This document shows positions 43,573-53,152 of a stretch of 64,000 bases of DNA, piece after piece. A model generated the notes under the pieces. The model was not told where the DNA came from and ran no database searches. It worked only from the letters and a program-made list of their open reading frames with translations. Numbering within the stretch: position 1 is the first letter of the stretch; each line of letters starts with the position of its first letter. This DNA comes from Phormidium tenue FACHB-1052 (GTDB taxonomy: Bacteria; Cyanobacteriota; Cyanobacteriia; Phormidesmidales; Phormidesmidaceae): positions 151,554 through 215,553 of the forward strand of contig NZ_JACJQN010000011.1 of assembly GCF_014696675.1 (NCBI RefSeq), read 5' to 3'. A program made the position numbers and the translations under genes.

Positions 43573-44379
43573 ATGCTTTTTCACGGTAAAACCGCCTTGA
43601 TTACTGGCGCTTCTCGCGGCATTGGCCGTGCCATTGCCCATGCTCTAGCTCGCCAAGGCATGCAGCGCATTTTGCTGGTTGCCCGCAGCGCCCAGCGCCT
43701 AGAGGAAGTGGCCGCCGAGGTGCGGCAACTTGGGGCAGAGGCCGTTATTTTGCCCGTAGATTTGACCGATCCAATTGCGGCCAACGTGGTGATTGCCCGC
43801 GCCTGGCAGCACCACGGCCCGGTGCATCTGTTGGTGAACTGTGCTGGGGTGGCCCATCAGGCCCCCTTTTTGCAGGCCAAACTGCCCCAGGTACAGTCTG
43901 AGATTTCGACCAATTTAATTGGCCTCTACACAGTTACCCGCCTGATCGCTCGCCGCATGGCGACCCGCCGGGAGGGCTGCATTGTCAACGTGTCGAGCCT
44001 AATGGGCAAGGTGGCAGCCCCAACTATGGCGACCTACTCAGCGACCAAGTTTGCGATCGTGGGCTTTACCCAAGCGCTGCGAGGTGAACTGGCACCCCAC
44101 CGAGTACGCGTGGTGGCGCTACTGCCCTCGCTGACCGACACTGACATGGTGAAAGGGTTTGAGCGGTTTCGCGGCGTGCAGCCCTCGACCCCAGAGCAAG
44201 TGGCTGAGGCGCTGGTGCGGGGGCTACAGCAAGGCCAGTCTGAGATTTTGGTGGGTTGGCAAAGCCACGCCGTGGTCTGGGCGCAGCGGTTGGTGCCCTG
44301 GTTGGTCGATTCTATGGTGCAAATTTTAGCCCCGGCCAAGCCGGTGCAACGTCAACAGCGCCCCGTTCGTTCTACTTGA
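43573..44379 (+). CDS. Short-chain dehydrogenase/reductase (SDR), classical type
   Basis: 268 residues from ATG 43573, chosen because AGGAGG lies six bases upstream. NAD(P) motif TGASRGIGRAIAHALARQG, NCAG in VNCAGVAHQAPF, and the catalytic Ser-Tyr-Lys: Ser in NVSSLMG, YSATKFA. The long C-terminus with a hydrophobic patch (WAQRLVPWLVDSMVQIL) may associate with membranes. SDRs reduce or oxidise carbonyl groups; substrate not deducible. Convergent with furC/perR. Confidence 0.9.
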   Translation: MLFHGKTALITGASRGIGRAIAHALARQGMQRILLVARSAQRLEEVAAEVRQLGAEAVILPVDLTDPIAANVVIARAWQHHGPVHLLVNCAGVAHQAPFLQAKLPQVQSEISTNLIGLYTVTRLIARRMATRREGCIVNVSSLMGKVAAPTMATYSATKFAIVGFTQALRGELAPHRVRVVALLPSLTDTDMVKGFERFRGVQPSTPEQVAEALVRGLQQGQSEILVGWQSHAVVWAQRLVPWLVDSMVQILAPAKPVQRQQRPVRST

Positions 44380-44475
44380 TTGGGTTGCCAGGTCAAACAG
44401 CTAGCAAGTTGAACTTTCCGACTTTTGCATCTGGCAACCTGGCAACCCGCGAGGCTGGCCTTAGAACGACCAAAG

Positions 44476-44919
44476 CTACTTGGCGGTGACAGTGGTGCCG
44501 AAGAAGTCGATACGGTAGTCAGTGATCGTGACCCCGGTACGGGCTTCAATCTGCTGAATGAGGTCGGCGGGCAGGGTGACGTCAATGTCGATGATCTCGT
44601 TGGTGTCGAGGCAGTTGACGTGGCTGTGGGAGTCGCTCAGGTGGCCATAGAGACGACCATCGGCGCGCTCAACACACTCGATAATGCCCTGCTCGGATAG
44701 GGCGTCGAGGTTTTGGTAGACGGAGGTGTGGCCGATCTCGCGGCCCTGCTGATTGAGGCGATCGTAAATCTCGCGGGCGGAGAGGTGGCCCTGATGCTGC
44801 CACAGGAGTTCTAGGATGTAGCGTCGCTGCCGACTTAGCCGCATGCCAAGGGCCTGGCAGCGCTCAATGGCATCGTCCAGGCAAGTGATAGGCTTTTTCA
44901 GGACAGCTAACTCATCCAT
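44476..44919 (-). CDS. perR: Fur-family regulator, FurC/PerR type
   Basis: 147 residues. The winged-helix part (LGMRLSRQRRYILELLWQHQ, HLSAREIYDRLNQQG, GHTSVYQNLDAL) and the dimer/metal part SDSHSHVNCLDTNEIIDIDV match the cyanobacterial FurC/PerR group as I remember it. Unlike Fur and Zur, the usual paired CxxC motifs are missing, as known for this group. PerR senses peroxide through metal-catalysed histidine oxidation and derepresses antioxidant genes, with sodC-like functions as plausible but unproven targets here. Convergent with the SDR gene. Confidence 0.88.
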   Translation of the reverse strand: MDELAVLKKPITCLDDAIERCQALGMRLSRQRRYILELLWQHQGHLSAREIYDRLNQQGREIGHTSVYQNLDALSEQGIIECVERADGRLYGHLSDSHSHVNCLDTNEIIDIDVTLPADLIQQIEARTGVTITDYRIDFFGTTVTAK

Positions 44920-45235
44920 GGTAGAAGAGGTAATTCATACTCAGTACCACTTTAACTTGTTTGAAAGAATCGTGTCTAGAACTACAAACACAGGGTGGAA
45001 ACTTGGGGTCAAGTTCAGCTTATCGAGCATAAAAGGCCGGGTTAGGCGTCGTCTAGGCTGCCCAACTGTTAGGAGTTTTAGCGGCTACATTAGGTCTGAT
45101 GAACCTAACCGCAGATGAATTCATTAAGTTCTGCGGCTGAGCTACTTCCCTGAGCTATTTCTTTAAGCTAAGAACCTAAAGGCATTAACTGAACAAGAGT
45201 TCTGGGCTAAAGACAGGTGTTCAGCCTAGTGTGAC
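44920..45235. other. Gene-free region upstream of perR
   Basis: 316 bases with no convincing gene. It should carry the perR promoter. An inverted GGTTAGG (45040) / CCTAACC (about 45105) pair is visible. I could not fix a PerR operator. Confidence 0.3.
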
Positions 45236-45733
45236 CTAATGGGATGACGTTTCACTGGTAGAGGTTTGATCGGGTATGAGCTGGCTCTTGAACGTCAACG
45301 GAGCCGGTAAGCCCGCGAAGGTGAGTTGTCCGCTAAAGCTTTCTCCCTCGTGGGTGCTGGCGATCGCAACGCTCTCAACCGGCTGCCCACATACCGTCAT
45401 AGCCGGTGAGCTACCGGTCAAATCGAGATCGGGAGAGCGCCATCTCCCGTCTAGATTAAAGGGCTCGCCCCCTGCTTCGGCCGACTGCGCCTCGGGGCTA
45501 TCTGCCACTAGCTTTCCATTGACGAAAATACCTGACTGCTGAAGGCGCAACTGCAAGGAGGGGGGCTCAGAACACTGCTCGCTGGGCTCAATTTGCAATT
45601 GATAGTCACCTCCGATCGCGGTCGGGGCTTGTAGACGAGTTGTGCCATACCGGCTGACTACGCTGAAGAGGGTCACTACAGAGCTAATGGCAACCCCGTA
45701 AAAAATCAAAGACTTTCGATCAAAGTGGCTCAA
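45236..45733 (-). CDS. Membrane-anchored periplasmic protein of unknown function
   Basis: 165 residues starting at TTG 45733, supported by GAGGA seven bases upstream. One N-terminal hydrophobic helix (SLIFYGVAISSVVTLFSVV) precedes a beta-rich domain with CSEPPSLQLRLQQSGIFVNG and a second Cys in MTVCGQPVES, which could form a disulfide outside the cytoplasm. It is 70 bases downstream of the antiporter gene on the same strand, so it is likely co-transcribed and may modulate it. Family not recognised. Confidence 0.65.
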   Translation of the reverse strand: MSHFDRKSLIFYGVAISSVVTLFSVVSRYGTTRLQAPTAIGGDYQLQIEPSEQCSEPPSLQLRLQQSGIFVNGKLVADSPEAQSAEAGGEPFNLDGRWRSPDLDLTGSSPAMTVCGQPVESVAIASTHEGESFSGQLTFAGLPAPLTFKSQLIPDQTSTSETSSH

Positions 45734-45803
45734 ATCGCAATCCTCGACGGAAGAAATAAGGTTAAGAAAATGAGAAACTGAGCAGATTTAAGTGCTCAGC
45801 TAA

Positions 45804-47975
45804 CTAAGATGCAGCCTTGGCTGAAGTACTTAAAACAGAGGCCAAATGGGGAGAGGCCACCTGACGATATTTTCGGGTAATGAGTAGCGACGAGTGGCAG
45901 TGGTTAGACAGCGCATCGGCATAGCGCCCTAGGGTTTGACGCTCTACTCCCCACTCGCGACTGGCTCCAGCGATGGTCAGATCAGCGTTGCGAGAGGCTT
46001 CCACAATGGCTGCGATTGGTTCACGAGTAGATTTCACAACAGTTTCGATGCGATCGCCCATCACCTCGTTCATCTGAGCTATCACCGTACTAAACTCACT
46101 GCTCAATGTATGTTCGCTGTAGTCGTCAATCATAAGCTGCAAGATTTTTAGGTGGCATGTGGGTATATTGGCCACCAACCGTAGCCCCAGCTCCAAGGCT
46201 AAATCATTGTGCGGGCTGGCCATGTAGGGTACCAAAACGGTGTCGATAGACGTTAGATTTCGCCCGACAAAAACTGCTACATCTTTGGGTACAGCACTCA
46301 ACACTTGCCCAACCCGACCACCCAATCGGTTTTGGTCAAACACAGGTCGGTGCCAGCCCATCACAATCAAATTAGAGTATTCTAACTGAGCGATTTCTGA
46401 GGTTTCGCGCGCCACATCGTTAGTAACTCGGACAATCGGCAAAATGGTTTGCTTCGATGTGGCAATACCTAAGGATTCAATTAACTGATTGAGCGATTGC
46501 TGCCGTTGCTCAATTAAGCGATCGATTTCAGTCGGCGTTGTTGAAAAAGCATAATCTTCCTGCATTTCAACTAGGTTTAAAAGATCAACCCTCGCAGATG
46601 GTTGGTTTCCGGCAAGCTGCACGGCCAATCTGAGCAACCCCTTCTGGCTTTTGGGGTTGGCAACAGGTACTAAAATCCGGTAGGGTGCAGTCCCCTCACC
46701 ATCTTCGGCGTCAGCGTCTACATCGGTTTCTAAAGCATCTAAGCGCATTAACCGCTTAGGATATATCAGCTCTAGCAATGGAGAGGTCATGAAGGTTGTT
46801 ACCAGAGCCATGATGACCAGCATCGTGAAGAGTAACGGTGTGACAACCCCCAGCTCTAGGCCAATGTTGAGCACAATTAGCTCAGTTAACCCTCGGGTAT
46901 TCATCAACCAGCCCAGGGCAGATGACTCTCGGTGATCAATGCCAGAGAATCGAGCTGCTACATAGGTGCCAACATATTTACCTACGATCGCCACGCCAAT
47001 CACAGCCAAACACAGTAGCCATTTGCCAGGACTATTGAGCAAGCCCACCTGAGTTTTTAACCCGCTATAGGCAAAAAATACTGGCAATAGAAATATCAAG
47101 ACAAAGTCTTCAGTTTTTTCGGCTAGCTCTCGGGTTAGACCGACATTTTTGGGCATCACAGCCCCAAGCAAAAATGCGCCAAAAATAAAGTGAATGCCGA
47201 TAATTTCTGTAATTAAAGCCGATGCGATCACCGCCATATAAATGCCGGCAACGAGCAGTTGCGACAGTTTACCGGTGCGTTCGTAGTATTTGCCTAGATT
47301 GCGGAGGAAACGCTGGCCCACCGTTACCATCAGCCCGATGTAAATTAGTGAGAAAACAACAGTTGGTAGAGCACCTACCATACTGTTGGTGCGAGTCACT
47401 GTGATCGCCAAAGCTAAGACACACCAGGCAGTCACGTCATCCACTGCGGCACAGGTTAATGCCAGGGTGCCCAAACGGCTTTTTTGCAGATTGTTTTCGG
47501 TGATGATGCGAGCTAGCACCGGAAACGCCGTAATGGCCATTGCAGCGCCTAAGAACAGGGCAAACGCTGTAAACGAAACGGCCCCATTAGAAACCAGCGG
47601 GTAAAGCAAAAGCGCTAAAATACTCCCCATGGAGAACGGTGCCAAAATGCTGACGTGGGAGATCAAGATGGCAACATCAAGATTTCCTTTGAGATACTTG
47701 GGGTTGAGTTCAAGCCCAATCAAGAACATAAAGAAGATCAGCCCCACCTGCGATAGCACGTTTAGCGAAGGCATGATCTCTGCTGGAAACAGCGTCGCTT
47801 GCCATGTAGGAGCTAACCAACCCAATAGCGAGGGGCCTAGCATGATCCCAGCGACAATTTCGCCAATCACCAAGGGCTGCTTAATCTGATTAAATCCGTA
47901 CCCTACCAATCGGGAAAGGCCAATAACGACCAAAATGGCGACTAAAACGTGAATAACAATTTCCGTTGGACTCAT
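45804..47975 (-). CDS. CPA2-type cation:proton antiporter with C-terminal universal stress domains
   Basis: 723 residues. The first ~390 form the KefB/NapA-like exchanger with about 12 helices: QPLVIGEIVAGIMLGPSLLG, GLIFFMFLIGLELNPKYLKG, and TCAAVDDVTAWCVLAL containing the Asp-Asp pair of the ion site. The cytoplasmic ~330 residues hold two universal-stress-protein-like domains: PYRILVPVANPKSQKGLLRL to NLIVMGWHRP, and DTVLVPYMASPHNDLALEL to LTIAGASREWGV. It probably exchanges Na+ or K+ for H+ under regulation by the USP domains. Followed by the 45236 gene. Confidence 0.9.
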   Translation of the reverse strand: MSPTEIVIHVLVAILVVIGLSRLVGYGFNQIKQPLVIGEIVAGIMLGPSLLGWLAPTWQATLFPAEIMPSLNVLSQVGLIFFMFLIGLELNPKYLKGNLDVAILISHVSILAPFSMGSILALLLYPLVSNGAVSFTAFALFLGAAMAITAFPVLARIITENNLQKSRLGTLALTCAAVDDVTAWCVLALAITVTRTNSMVGALPTVVFSLIYIGLMVTVGQRFLRNLGKYYERTGKLSQLLVAGIYMAVIASALITEIIGIHFIFGAFLLGAVMPKNVGLTRELAEKTEDFVLIFLLPVFFAYSGLKTQVGLLNSPGKWLLCLAVIGVAIVGKYVGTYVAARFSGIDHRESSALGWLMNTRGLTELIVLNIGLELGVVTPLLFTMLVIMALVTTFMTSPLLELIYPKRLMRLDALETDVDADAEDGEGTAPYRILVPVANPKSQKGLLRLAVQLAGNQPSARVDLLNLVEMQEDYAFSTTPTEIDRLIEQRQQSLNQLIESLGIATSKQTILPIVRVTNDVARETSEIAQLEYSNLIVMGWHRPVFDQNRLGGRVGQVLSAVPKDVAVFVGRNLTSIDTVLVPYMASPHNDLALELGLRLVANIPTCHLKILQLMIDDYSEHTLSSEFSTVIAQMNEVMGDRIETVVKSTREPIAAIVEASRNADLTIAGASREWGVERQTLGRYADALSNHCHSSLLITRKYRQVASPHLASVLSTSAKAAS

Positions 47976-48264
47976 ATAGGCCTTATATCCTAGACAGGTA
48001 GAGCTGACTCATCCAGAGAGTTTGCGCCCTAGCATTCTACCGATAGTGTCAAGACCCCATGCTCTGCGGGGATCACAGCAGGTCAGCGTTGGGCTCAAAT
48101 TCTGACTTGGACTTAATCTCTTCCTTGTTGATGGATGAATCTCCGCCGAAAAGTCGATTTTATTCAGGTGGGTTAACAACTAACGTTTTAAGCATGGTTC
48201 AGTAGAACTAAATCGGCTGTTAGCTTCTATTGAGTAGTGACTTTTAGCAAGGAATATAGTCAAT

Positions 48265-48834
48265 ATGAATGTTAACGAAAGGAATAACCAAAGACTGGAT
48301 CCAAACCATGATCCAGATTATAAATTGACGCCTGAGCACAAGCCAAATCCTGATAGCAACCCAGACCCGATCACTGGAGAGCATGGCGCTCGTCCCGTGG
48401 GTACAGGGGTTGGTGCAGCAGGCGCAGGCGCAGTAGGCACCGCTGTTGGGGTTATTGTTGGTGGCCCAATTGGGGGTGCTGTAGGGGCTGTGGTCGGCTC
48501 GGTAGCCGGTGGTTTGCTGGGTAAGGGAGTGGCTGAGACCCTAGACCCCACAGTTGAAGACGAGTATTGGCGCCATAACTATGCCACCCGTCCCTATGTA
48601 GAGACTGACCATAGCTATGAAGACTATGGCCCTGCCTATCGCGTTGGCTATGAAGGTTATTCAACTTACTCGAAACAGGGATTGTCTTACCAAGATGCTG
48701 AGCCTCATCTGAGACAAAGCTATGAGCAGCATGGTACCCATCGTTTGGGCTGGGATAAAGCAAGGCACGCTAGCCAGGATGCATGGCATCGGCGTGAGCA
48801 GAACGTTTCTAACAACGACACCAGCTTCAAATAA
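48265..48834 (+). CDS. Glycine-zipper protein, hydrophilic flanks
   Basis: 189 residues. A polar, Pro/Asp/Asn-rich N-terminus is followed by a glycine zipper (about 45-90: GTGVGAAGAGAVGTAVGVIV, GGPIGGAVGAVVGSVAGGLL) able to insert as a hairpin in a membrane, then a Tyr/His-rich hydrophilic C-terminus with repeated YE/YG patterns (DHSYEDYGPAYRVGYEGYST). Related proteins occur in desiccation- or stress-tolerant bacteria without known function. Monocistronic, preceded by a 289-bp gap with no other gene. Confidence 0.75.
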   Translation: MNVNERNNQRLDPNHDPDYKLTPEHKPNPDSNPDPITGEHGARPVGTGVGAAGAGAVGTAVGVIVGGPIGGAVGAVVGSVAGGLLGKGVAETLDPTVEDEYWRHNYATRPYVETDHSYEDYGPAYRVGYEGYSTYSKQGLSYQDAEPHLRQSYEQHGTHRLGWDKARHASQDAWHRREQNVSNNDTSFK

Positions 48835-48964
48835 GCGCTAGCTGCGATCGCTACACAACACAATTGCGGAGTTCAAAGATTGATTTGGACGCCGCAATTT
48901 GTTTATCTGCCAGCGAAATAGGTTTAGGAAAAGCCGCAGAACGTTATGCTTTGCGCAGCCAAAT

Positions 48965-50083
48965 CTAAGCAGGCAGCTTGACAACGAAGGTGGTGCCTTT
49001 GCCTGCTGCGCTTTCAATTTCGATTGTCCCTTGGTGGGCTTCAACGATATTCTTGGCTAGGAATAGCCCCAACCCCCAGCCGGTCTTTTCCTCGGCAGAG
49101 GGAGTTCGACGAAATTGCTGAAAGAGAATAGATTGCGTGTCTGGGGGAATAGGGGGGCCTTGATTGTGAATGGTCAGGCAAATGTGGTCATCAGTTTCGC
49201 AAAGCTTGACCGTAACAGGCGTATCTGGATCGCCGTATTTCACGGCGTTGCTGGCTAAGTTTTCGATTACTCGCCGAATTTGCTTGCGGCTGCATCGGCT
49301 TGTGATGCTTGAATTTGAGACGACGACAAAACGATCCCCGTAGGTAAAGTTCAAATCTTCGACAATATCTTTGATCAACTGATGAAGGTTGCATTCCTCA
49401 AATTCTAGGTTTAAGCCTTGGCCTGCCCGCAACCGGCTCGCATCAAGCAGGTTTTGAATCATGGCATCCATGCGATCGATGGCGCTGATCATTCTTACGG
49501 TGATATCAAGATGGGCATCGCCGCGTTCAAATCGGCGCAAAATTAGCTGCGTGCCCATCTTAACGATATTAACCGGCCCTCTAAGGTCGTGGGTTAACGT
49601 CACCATAAACATTTCCTGAATGTCCCTTAGCGTATCAGAAAACTGTGTAGCAGCATCGTTAACGGCTTGCTCAATGGAGTCGATAATGATGTCGCGCTCT
49701 CTTATCTCTAAAGGAGCTTCCTCTTCTAAAACTTGGAAAATGACCTGACGCAGAATATGGTATTCCAAAATGAGTTGGCTGACGGTGTAGTCAGCATAGC
49801 CGGCGCGCTCATGGCCATGCTGCTTGCCAACGTGGGTGCTTTTTAGCTTAGTGGTTTGAATTTGGGCAGAGGTTTTGTCAGATTGATCTGAGATTGCATC
49901 AGCTAAGTGATTTAGATAAAGGGGCAAAGAGTTTCGCAAAGCCAGCGAATTTTGATGAATCGATGCACTTAGTTCGTCGCGGGTGCGTATTTCCCATATC
50001 TCCAGAATTTTTTTAGAATTCTGCTTGAGACGTTCAGAAACTGAGTTCGGTATTGATGATTCTGAGGATGGGGAGGTAGGCAT
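48965..50083 (-). CDS. Sensor histidine kinase with RsbRD-type N-terminal domain
   Basis: 372 residues, no membrane helix. The N-terminal ~155 residues match the RsbT co-antagonist (RsbRD) four-helix sensor, with HGHERAGYADYTVSQLILEY. The dimerisation helix FMVTLTHDLRGPVNIVKMG holds phospho-accepting His165. ATP-binding boxes follow: NLASNAVKYGD (N), GWGLGLFLAKNIVEAH (G1/G2). Cytoplasmic, with an unknown stimulus. No response regulator is adjacent. Confidence 0.88.
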   Translation of the reverse strand: MPTSPSSESSIPNSVSERLKQNSKKILEIWEIRTRDELSASIHQNSLALRNSLPLYLNHLADAISDQSDKTSAQIQTTKLKSTHVGKQHGHERAGYADYTVSQLILEYHILRQVIFQVLEEEAPLEIRERDIIIDSIEQAVNDAATQFSDTLRDIQEMFMVTLTHDLRGPVNIVKMGTQLILRRFERGDAHLDITVRMISAIDRMDAMIQNLLDASRLRAGQGLNLEFEECNLHQLIKDIVEDLNFTYGDRFVVVSNSSITSRCSRKQIRRVIENLASNAVKYGDPDTPVTVKLCETDDHICLTIHNQGPPIPPDTQSILFQQFRRTPSAEEKTGWGLGLFLAKNIVEAHQGTIEIESAAGKGTTFVVKLPA

Positions 50084-50657
50084 TCCGGCACGGGCTAGGA
50101 AATAAAATATCTCAACGGTTATATCAGGTAAATTTGCAACAATTCATCACCCATTTGATAGAAGGTGTCGTTAGCAAGTTGATGAACTGCCTATAGGCTT
50201 CGATGCAGAGTATGGAGAGATACAATGAGCGAGTTGAGTGCCAATGCGATCGCTTTGAATACGCTTTTTGTAATTTAAAGCTTAAAAGAAACAGCAGGAA
50301 AATCCAATAGTCGTAAAATTTGTGTTGTCGCTGTTGTGCAGCAGGTTGGCAAAATCCGTGATGGATTTTTTAGGCTTAATGCTAGGTGCCTGTAATATTT
50401 TGAACCCGCGATGGTTTGGAATGTGGGGGGCGATCGCTGCCCTTACCTTGGTTGCTCTCGGCCTTGCGACGGGTTTCGCAAAAATCTATCCTAAGACTGA
50501 TGATTGCCCCGTTTGCATTCGTGAGTAGAGACCATTGTGGGATGCTGGGTAGCATAATGATCTGAACGAGCAACTGTGGGAAACGAGTGCAGCGTTGGGA
50601 GGGCAGGGCGATCGTCGCCTCCTACGGCAAACTCCACAGCGCATGCCATACAAATAA
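50084..50657. other. 574-bp region between two kinase genes
   Basis: Divergent promoter region for both kinases. The only coding candidate is the short frame at 50361-50528. AT-rich with several short inverted repeats but no recognised element. Confidence 0.3.
50361..50528 (+). CDS. Possible 55-residue single-span membrane protein
   Basis: ATG 50361 opens MDFLGLMLGACNILNPRWF, then one hydrophobic helix (GMWGAIAALTLVALGLATGF) and a polar end with CPVC. No good Shine-Dalgarno. The CPVC tail and clean hydrophobic helix make it plausible, but it could be chance. Confidence 0.35.
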   Translation: MDFLGLMLGACNILNPRWFGMWGAIAALTLVALGLATGFAKIYPKTDDCPVCIRE

Positions 50658-52556
50658 ATGGTAGACAAACCCCTTAGACGAATTGGTATTATCTTTGACT
50701 CGCTGGCTAAGCGCATTGCCTTGGCAGCCCCGCAACCCGTTCCGATCTCGTCTGGGGGTCAGGCGCTTTCGCTGAAGTGGTACCTCGTTCTATTGGTCGC
50801 GGGGACGTTGCTGCCGGTGGTGCTGTTTGCTGCCGCAGTTGTGTTGAGGCTGTCAAACCAGGAGCAGGCGGCATCGGAGCGGCTGATGCTGCGAGAAGCT
50901 CGCAACCTGGCCTCAACCGTAGAAAGTGAATTTTCAAGTACAACCCGAACGCTCCAGGCCCTAGCGGCCTCTGAGCAGCTTTATCAAGGCAATCTCGACA
51001 GCTTTCACAGTGAGGCCAAGCGCCTCACGGCAACGCAGCCGACTTGGTTGACCACCATGCTGCTGGCACCTGATGGGCAAGAATTGCTAAACAGTAGGCA
51101 CGCCCTGAGCCGGCCCCTGCCCTACACCCATGAGCCGAAGAGCCTAGAGCGGCTGATTGCAACCCGTCAGCCTACGGTAGGTGATTTAGGGCAGGGGCAA
51201 TTGGGGCATAACTTTACGTTTCCGGTGCTCGTACCCATCATCCAGCAGGGGAGTTTACAGTACATTCTGACGGCTGTGATTACGCCTGAGACCCTGTCTA
51301 AAGTGGTGGTCGCTCGCATTCCGGTCGAAGGAGAGTGGACGCGCACCATTGTCGATGGTGAGGGTATTGTCGTCGCTCGCACCCGCAATCCTGAACGCTT
51401 TGTGGGAAAGCCTGGCACACCCTCCTTCTTGCAGCGCGTTGGGGCAGCTAAGGAGGGCGTCTATCGGGACACTAGCCTAGAAGGAAACCAGGTGTATGTC
51501 GCCTTTAGCCGAGTTCACAATACTCCTTGGACGGCGGCAGTCACGGTGCCAGTTGATGTGATTCAACGGCCTGTGCAACGGGCGATGTGGTTGGTGATTG
51601 GGCCGGGTTTAGCGCTGCTTTTGGTCAGTGGCGTGGGGGCTTTTTTGCTGTCGCGCCAGATTTCTCGCAGCATTACTAAGGCGGCTTTGGCGGCAGAAGC
51701 GCTGGCCAACGGTGAGCCGCCGCAGGTGAGCACGCTTTCCATCCGGGAGATTGTTTTGCTGGGGCAATCGCTAGAATTTGCGGCCAATTTGCTGTCGCAG
51801 CGAGAGCAAGAGCGCACCGAACACCTCCTGCGGGCAGAATCCGCTAGAGAAGAAGCGGAGGCGGCCAATCGCATTAAAGATGAATTTTTGGCGGTGCTTT
51901 CCCATGAGTTGCGCACCCCCCTAAATCCTATTGTGGGGTGGTCTAGTCTGCTGCGCACGGGCCGGTTAGACCCCGAAAAAACAGCATTTGCCCTAGAGGC
52001 GATCGAGCGCAATGCTAAATTGCAAACCCAGCTGATTGAAGATCTGTTAGACGTTACCCGCATTATGCAGGGCAAGCTCAGCTTCAACATGATGGCGGTT
52101 AATGTCGGGACGATTGTTGAAGCCGCGATCGAAACAGTGCGACTAACCGCAGAAGCAAAGTCGATTACTATTCAAACTGATTTAGATCTGACGGTGGGGC
52201 AAGTTTTAGGCGATCCCACCCGGCTTCAGCAGGTATTTTGGAATTTGCTCAGCAACGCGATTAAATTTACGAGTGAGGGTGGTGACGTGATGATTCGGCT
52301 GTCGAGGGTTGGCACCCAGGCTCAGGTGCAAGTCAGCGATAGCGGCAAAGGCATTCATCCCGATTTTATCGCCCATGTATTTGAATATTTTCGTCAGGAG
52401 GATGGCAAAACTACTCGCAAGTTTGGCGGGTTGGGGCTGGGGCTGGCGATCGTGCGAAATCTAGTGGAGCTGCACGGTGGCACTGTGCAAGCAGAAAGCC
52501 CTGGAGAGGGCCAAGGGGCAACGTTTACCGTGAGATTGCCGCTGTTGGAGCGGTGA
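50658..52556 (+). CDS. Membrane sensor histidine kinase with periplasmic Cache-like domain
   Basis: 632 residues. Transmembrane helix 1 (about 39-62), a ~250-residue periplasmic domain of the double-Cache kind (ends VAFSRVHNTPWTAAVTVP), helix 2 (about 312-335), a HAMP-like linker and coiled coil, then HisKA (LAVLSHELRTPLNPIVG, His416) and HATPase boxes NLLSNAIKFT, DSGKGI, GGLGLGLAIVRNL. It senses a small extracellular molecule and signals by phosphotransfer. No response regulator is adjacent. Confidence 0.9.
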   Translation: MVDKPLRRIGIIFDSLAKRIALAAPQPVPISSGGQALSLKWYLVLLVAGTLLPVVLFAAAVVLRLSNQEQAASERLMLREARNLASTVESEFSSTTRTLQALAASEQLYQGNLDSFHSEAKRLTATQPTWLTTMLLAPDGQELLNSRHALSRPLPYTHEPKSLERLIATRQPTVGDLGQGQLGHNFTFPVLVPIIQQGSLQYILTAVITPETLSKVVVARIPVEGEWTRTIVDGEGIVVARTRNPERFVGKPGTPSFLQRVGAAKEGVYRDTSLEGNQVYVAFSRVHNTPWTAAVTVPVDVIQRPVQRAMWLVIGPGLALLLVSGVGAFLLSRQISRSITKAALAAEALANGEPPQVSTLSIREIVLLGQSLEFAANLLSQREQERTEHLLRAESAREEAEAANRIKDEFLAVLSHELRTPLNPIVGWSSLLRTGRLDPEKTAFALEAIERNAKLQTQLIEDLLDVTRIMQGKLSFNMMAVNVGTIVEAAIETVRLTAEAKSITIQTDLDLTVGQVLGDPTRLQQVFWNLLSNAIKFTSEGGDVMIRLSRVGTQAQVQVSDSGKGIHPDFIAHVFEYFRQEDGKTTRKFGGLGLGLAIVRNLVELHGGTVQAESPGEGQGATFTVRLPLLER

Positions 52557-52620
52557 GGGGGAATGCGATCGCACAATGCACCCTAACACAGCAAAAGAAC
52601 GAAAATAGAAGAGCAAAACA

Positions 52621-53130
52621 ATGCTCGATAGGCTTGAAATCAAACATATGAGCGACCTCCCCAGACCCGTCGCAGTCTTAGCCTCTGAAGCTCCGCTGCG
52701 AACGAGACCGTCACTTTACCCAGAGCCCTTTGCCTCTAAAATGGCGGGTCGTGAAAAGCGACCTTTGGGTAGTATCTTTGGGTTGTCAAACTTTGGTGTT
52801 AACTATGTGACCTTAGCCCCCGGTGGGGTTTCAGCATTGCGCCATGCCCATGCCACTCAAGATGAGTTTGTTTACGTTATTTCGGGACAGCCCACGCTAG
52901 TGACTAACGCTGGCGAAACCTTGCTGCAACCGGGTATGTGTGCTGGGTTTAAAGCAGGTGATGGCGACGCCCACTGCCTCGTCAATCAAACCAGCGAGGA
53001 TGTGGTTTATCTGGAAATGGGCGATCGCAGCCCCAACGACCGGGTTTTGTACCCCGATGACGACATTGAAGCGGTTCTCACCCCAGATGGCCAGTGGCAA
53101 TTCAACCACAAAGATGGTTCGCCTTACTGA
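52621..53130 (+). CDS. Cupin-domain protein
   Basis: 169 residues, one conserved beta-barrel cupin: motif 1 LRHAHATQDEFVYVISGQPTL carries H-H-E type metal ligands (HAHATQDE), and motif 2 PGMCAGFKAGDGDAHCLVN supplies the second His. Similar proteins are sugar-binding or small-molecule dioxygenase-like cupins; activity unknown. Start 52621 with AAGAG upstream; a second ATG at 52648 is possible. Monocistronic, convergent with htpX. Confidence 0.85.
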   Translation: MLDRLEIKHMSDLPRPVAVLASEAPLRTRPSLYPEPFASKMAGREKRPLGSIFGLSNFGVNYVTLAPGGVSALRHAHATQDEFVYVISGQPTLVTNAGETLLQPGMCAGFKAGDGDAHCLVNQTSEDVVYLEMGDRSPNDRVLYPDDDIEAVLTPDGQWQFNHKDGSPY

Positions 53131-53152
53131 GCTAAGTCAAGCTTGAAGCTTT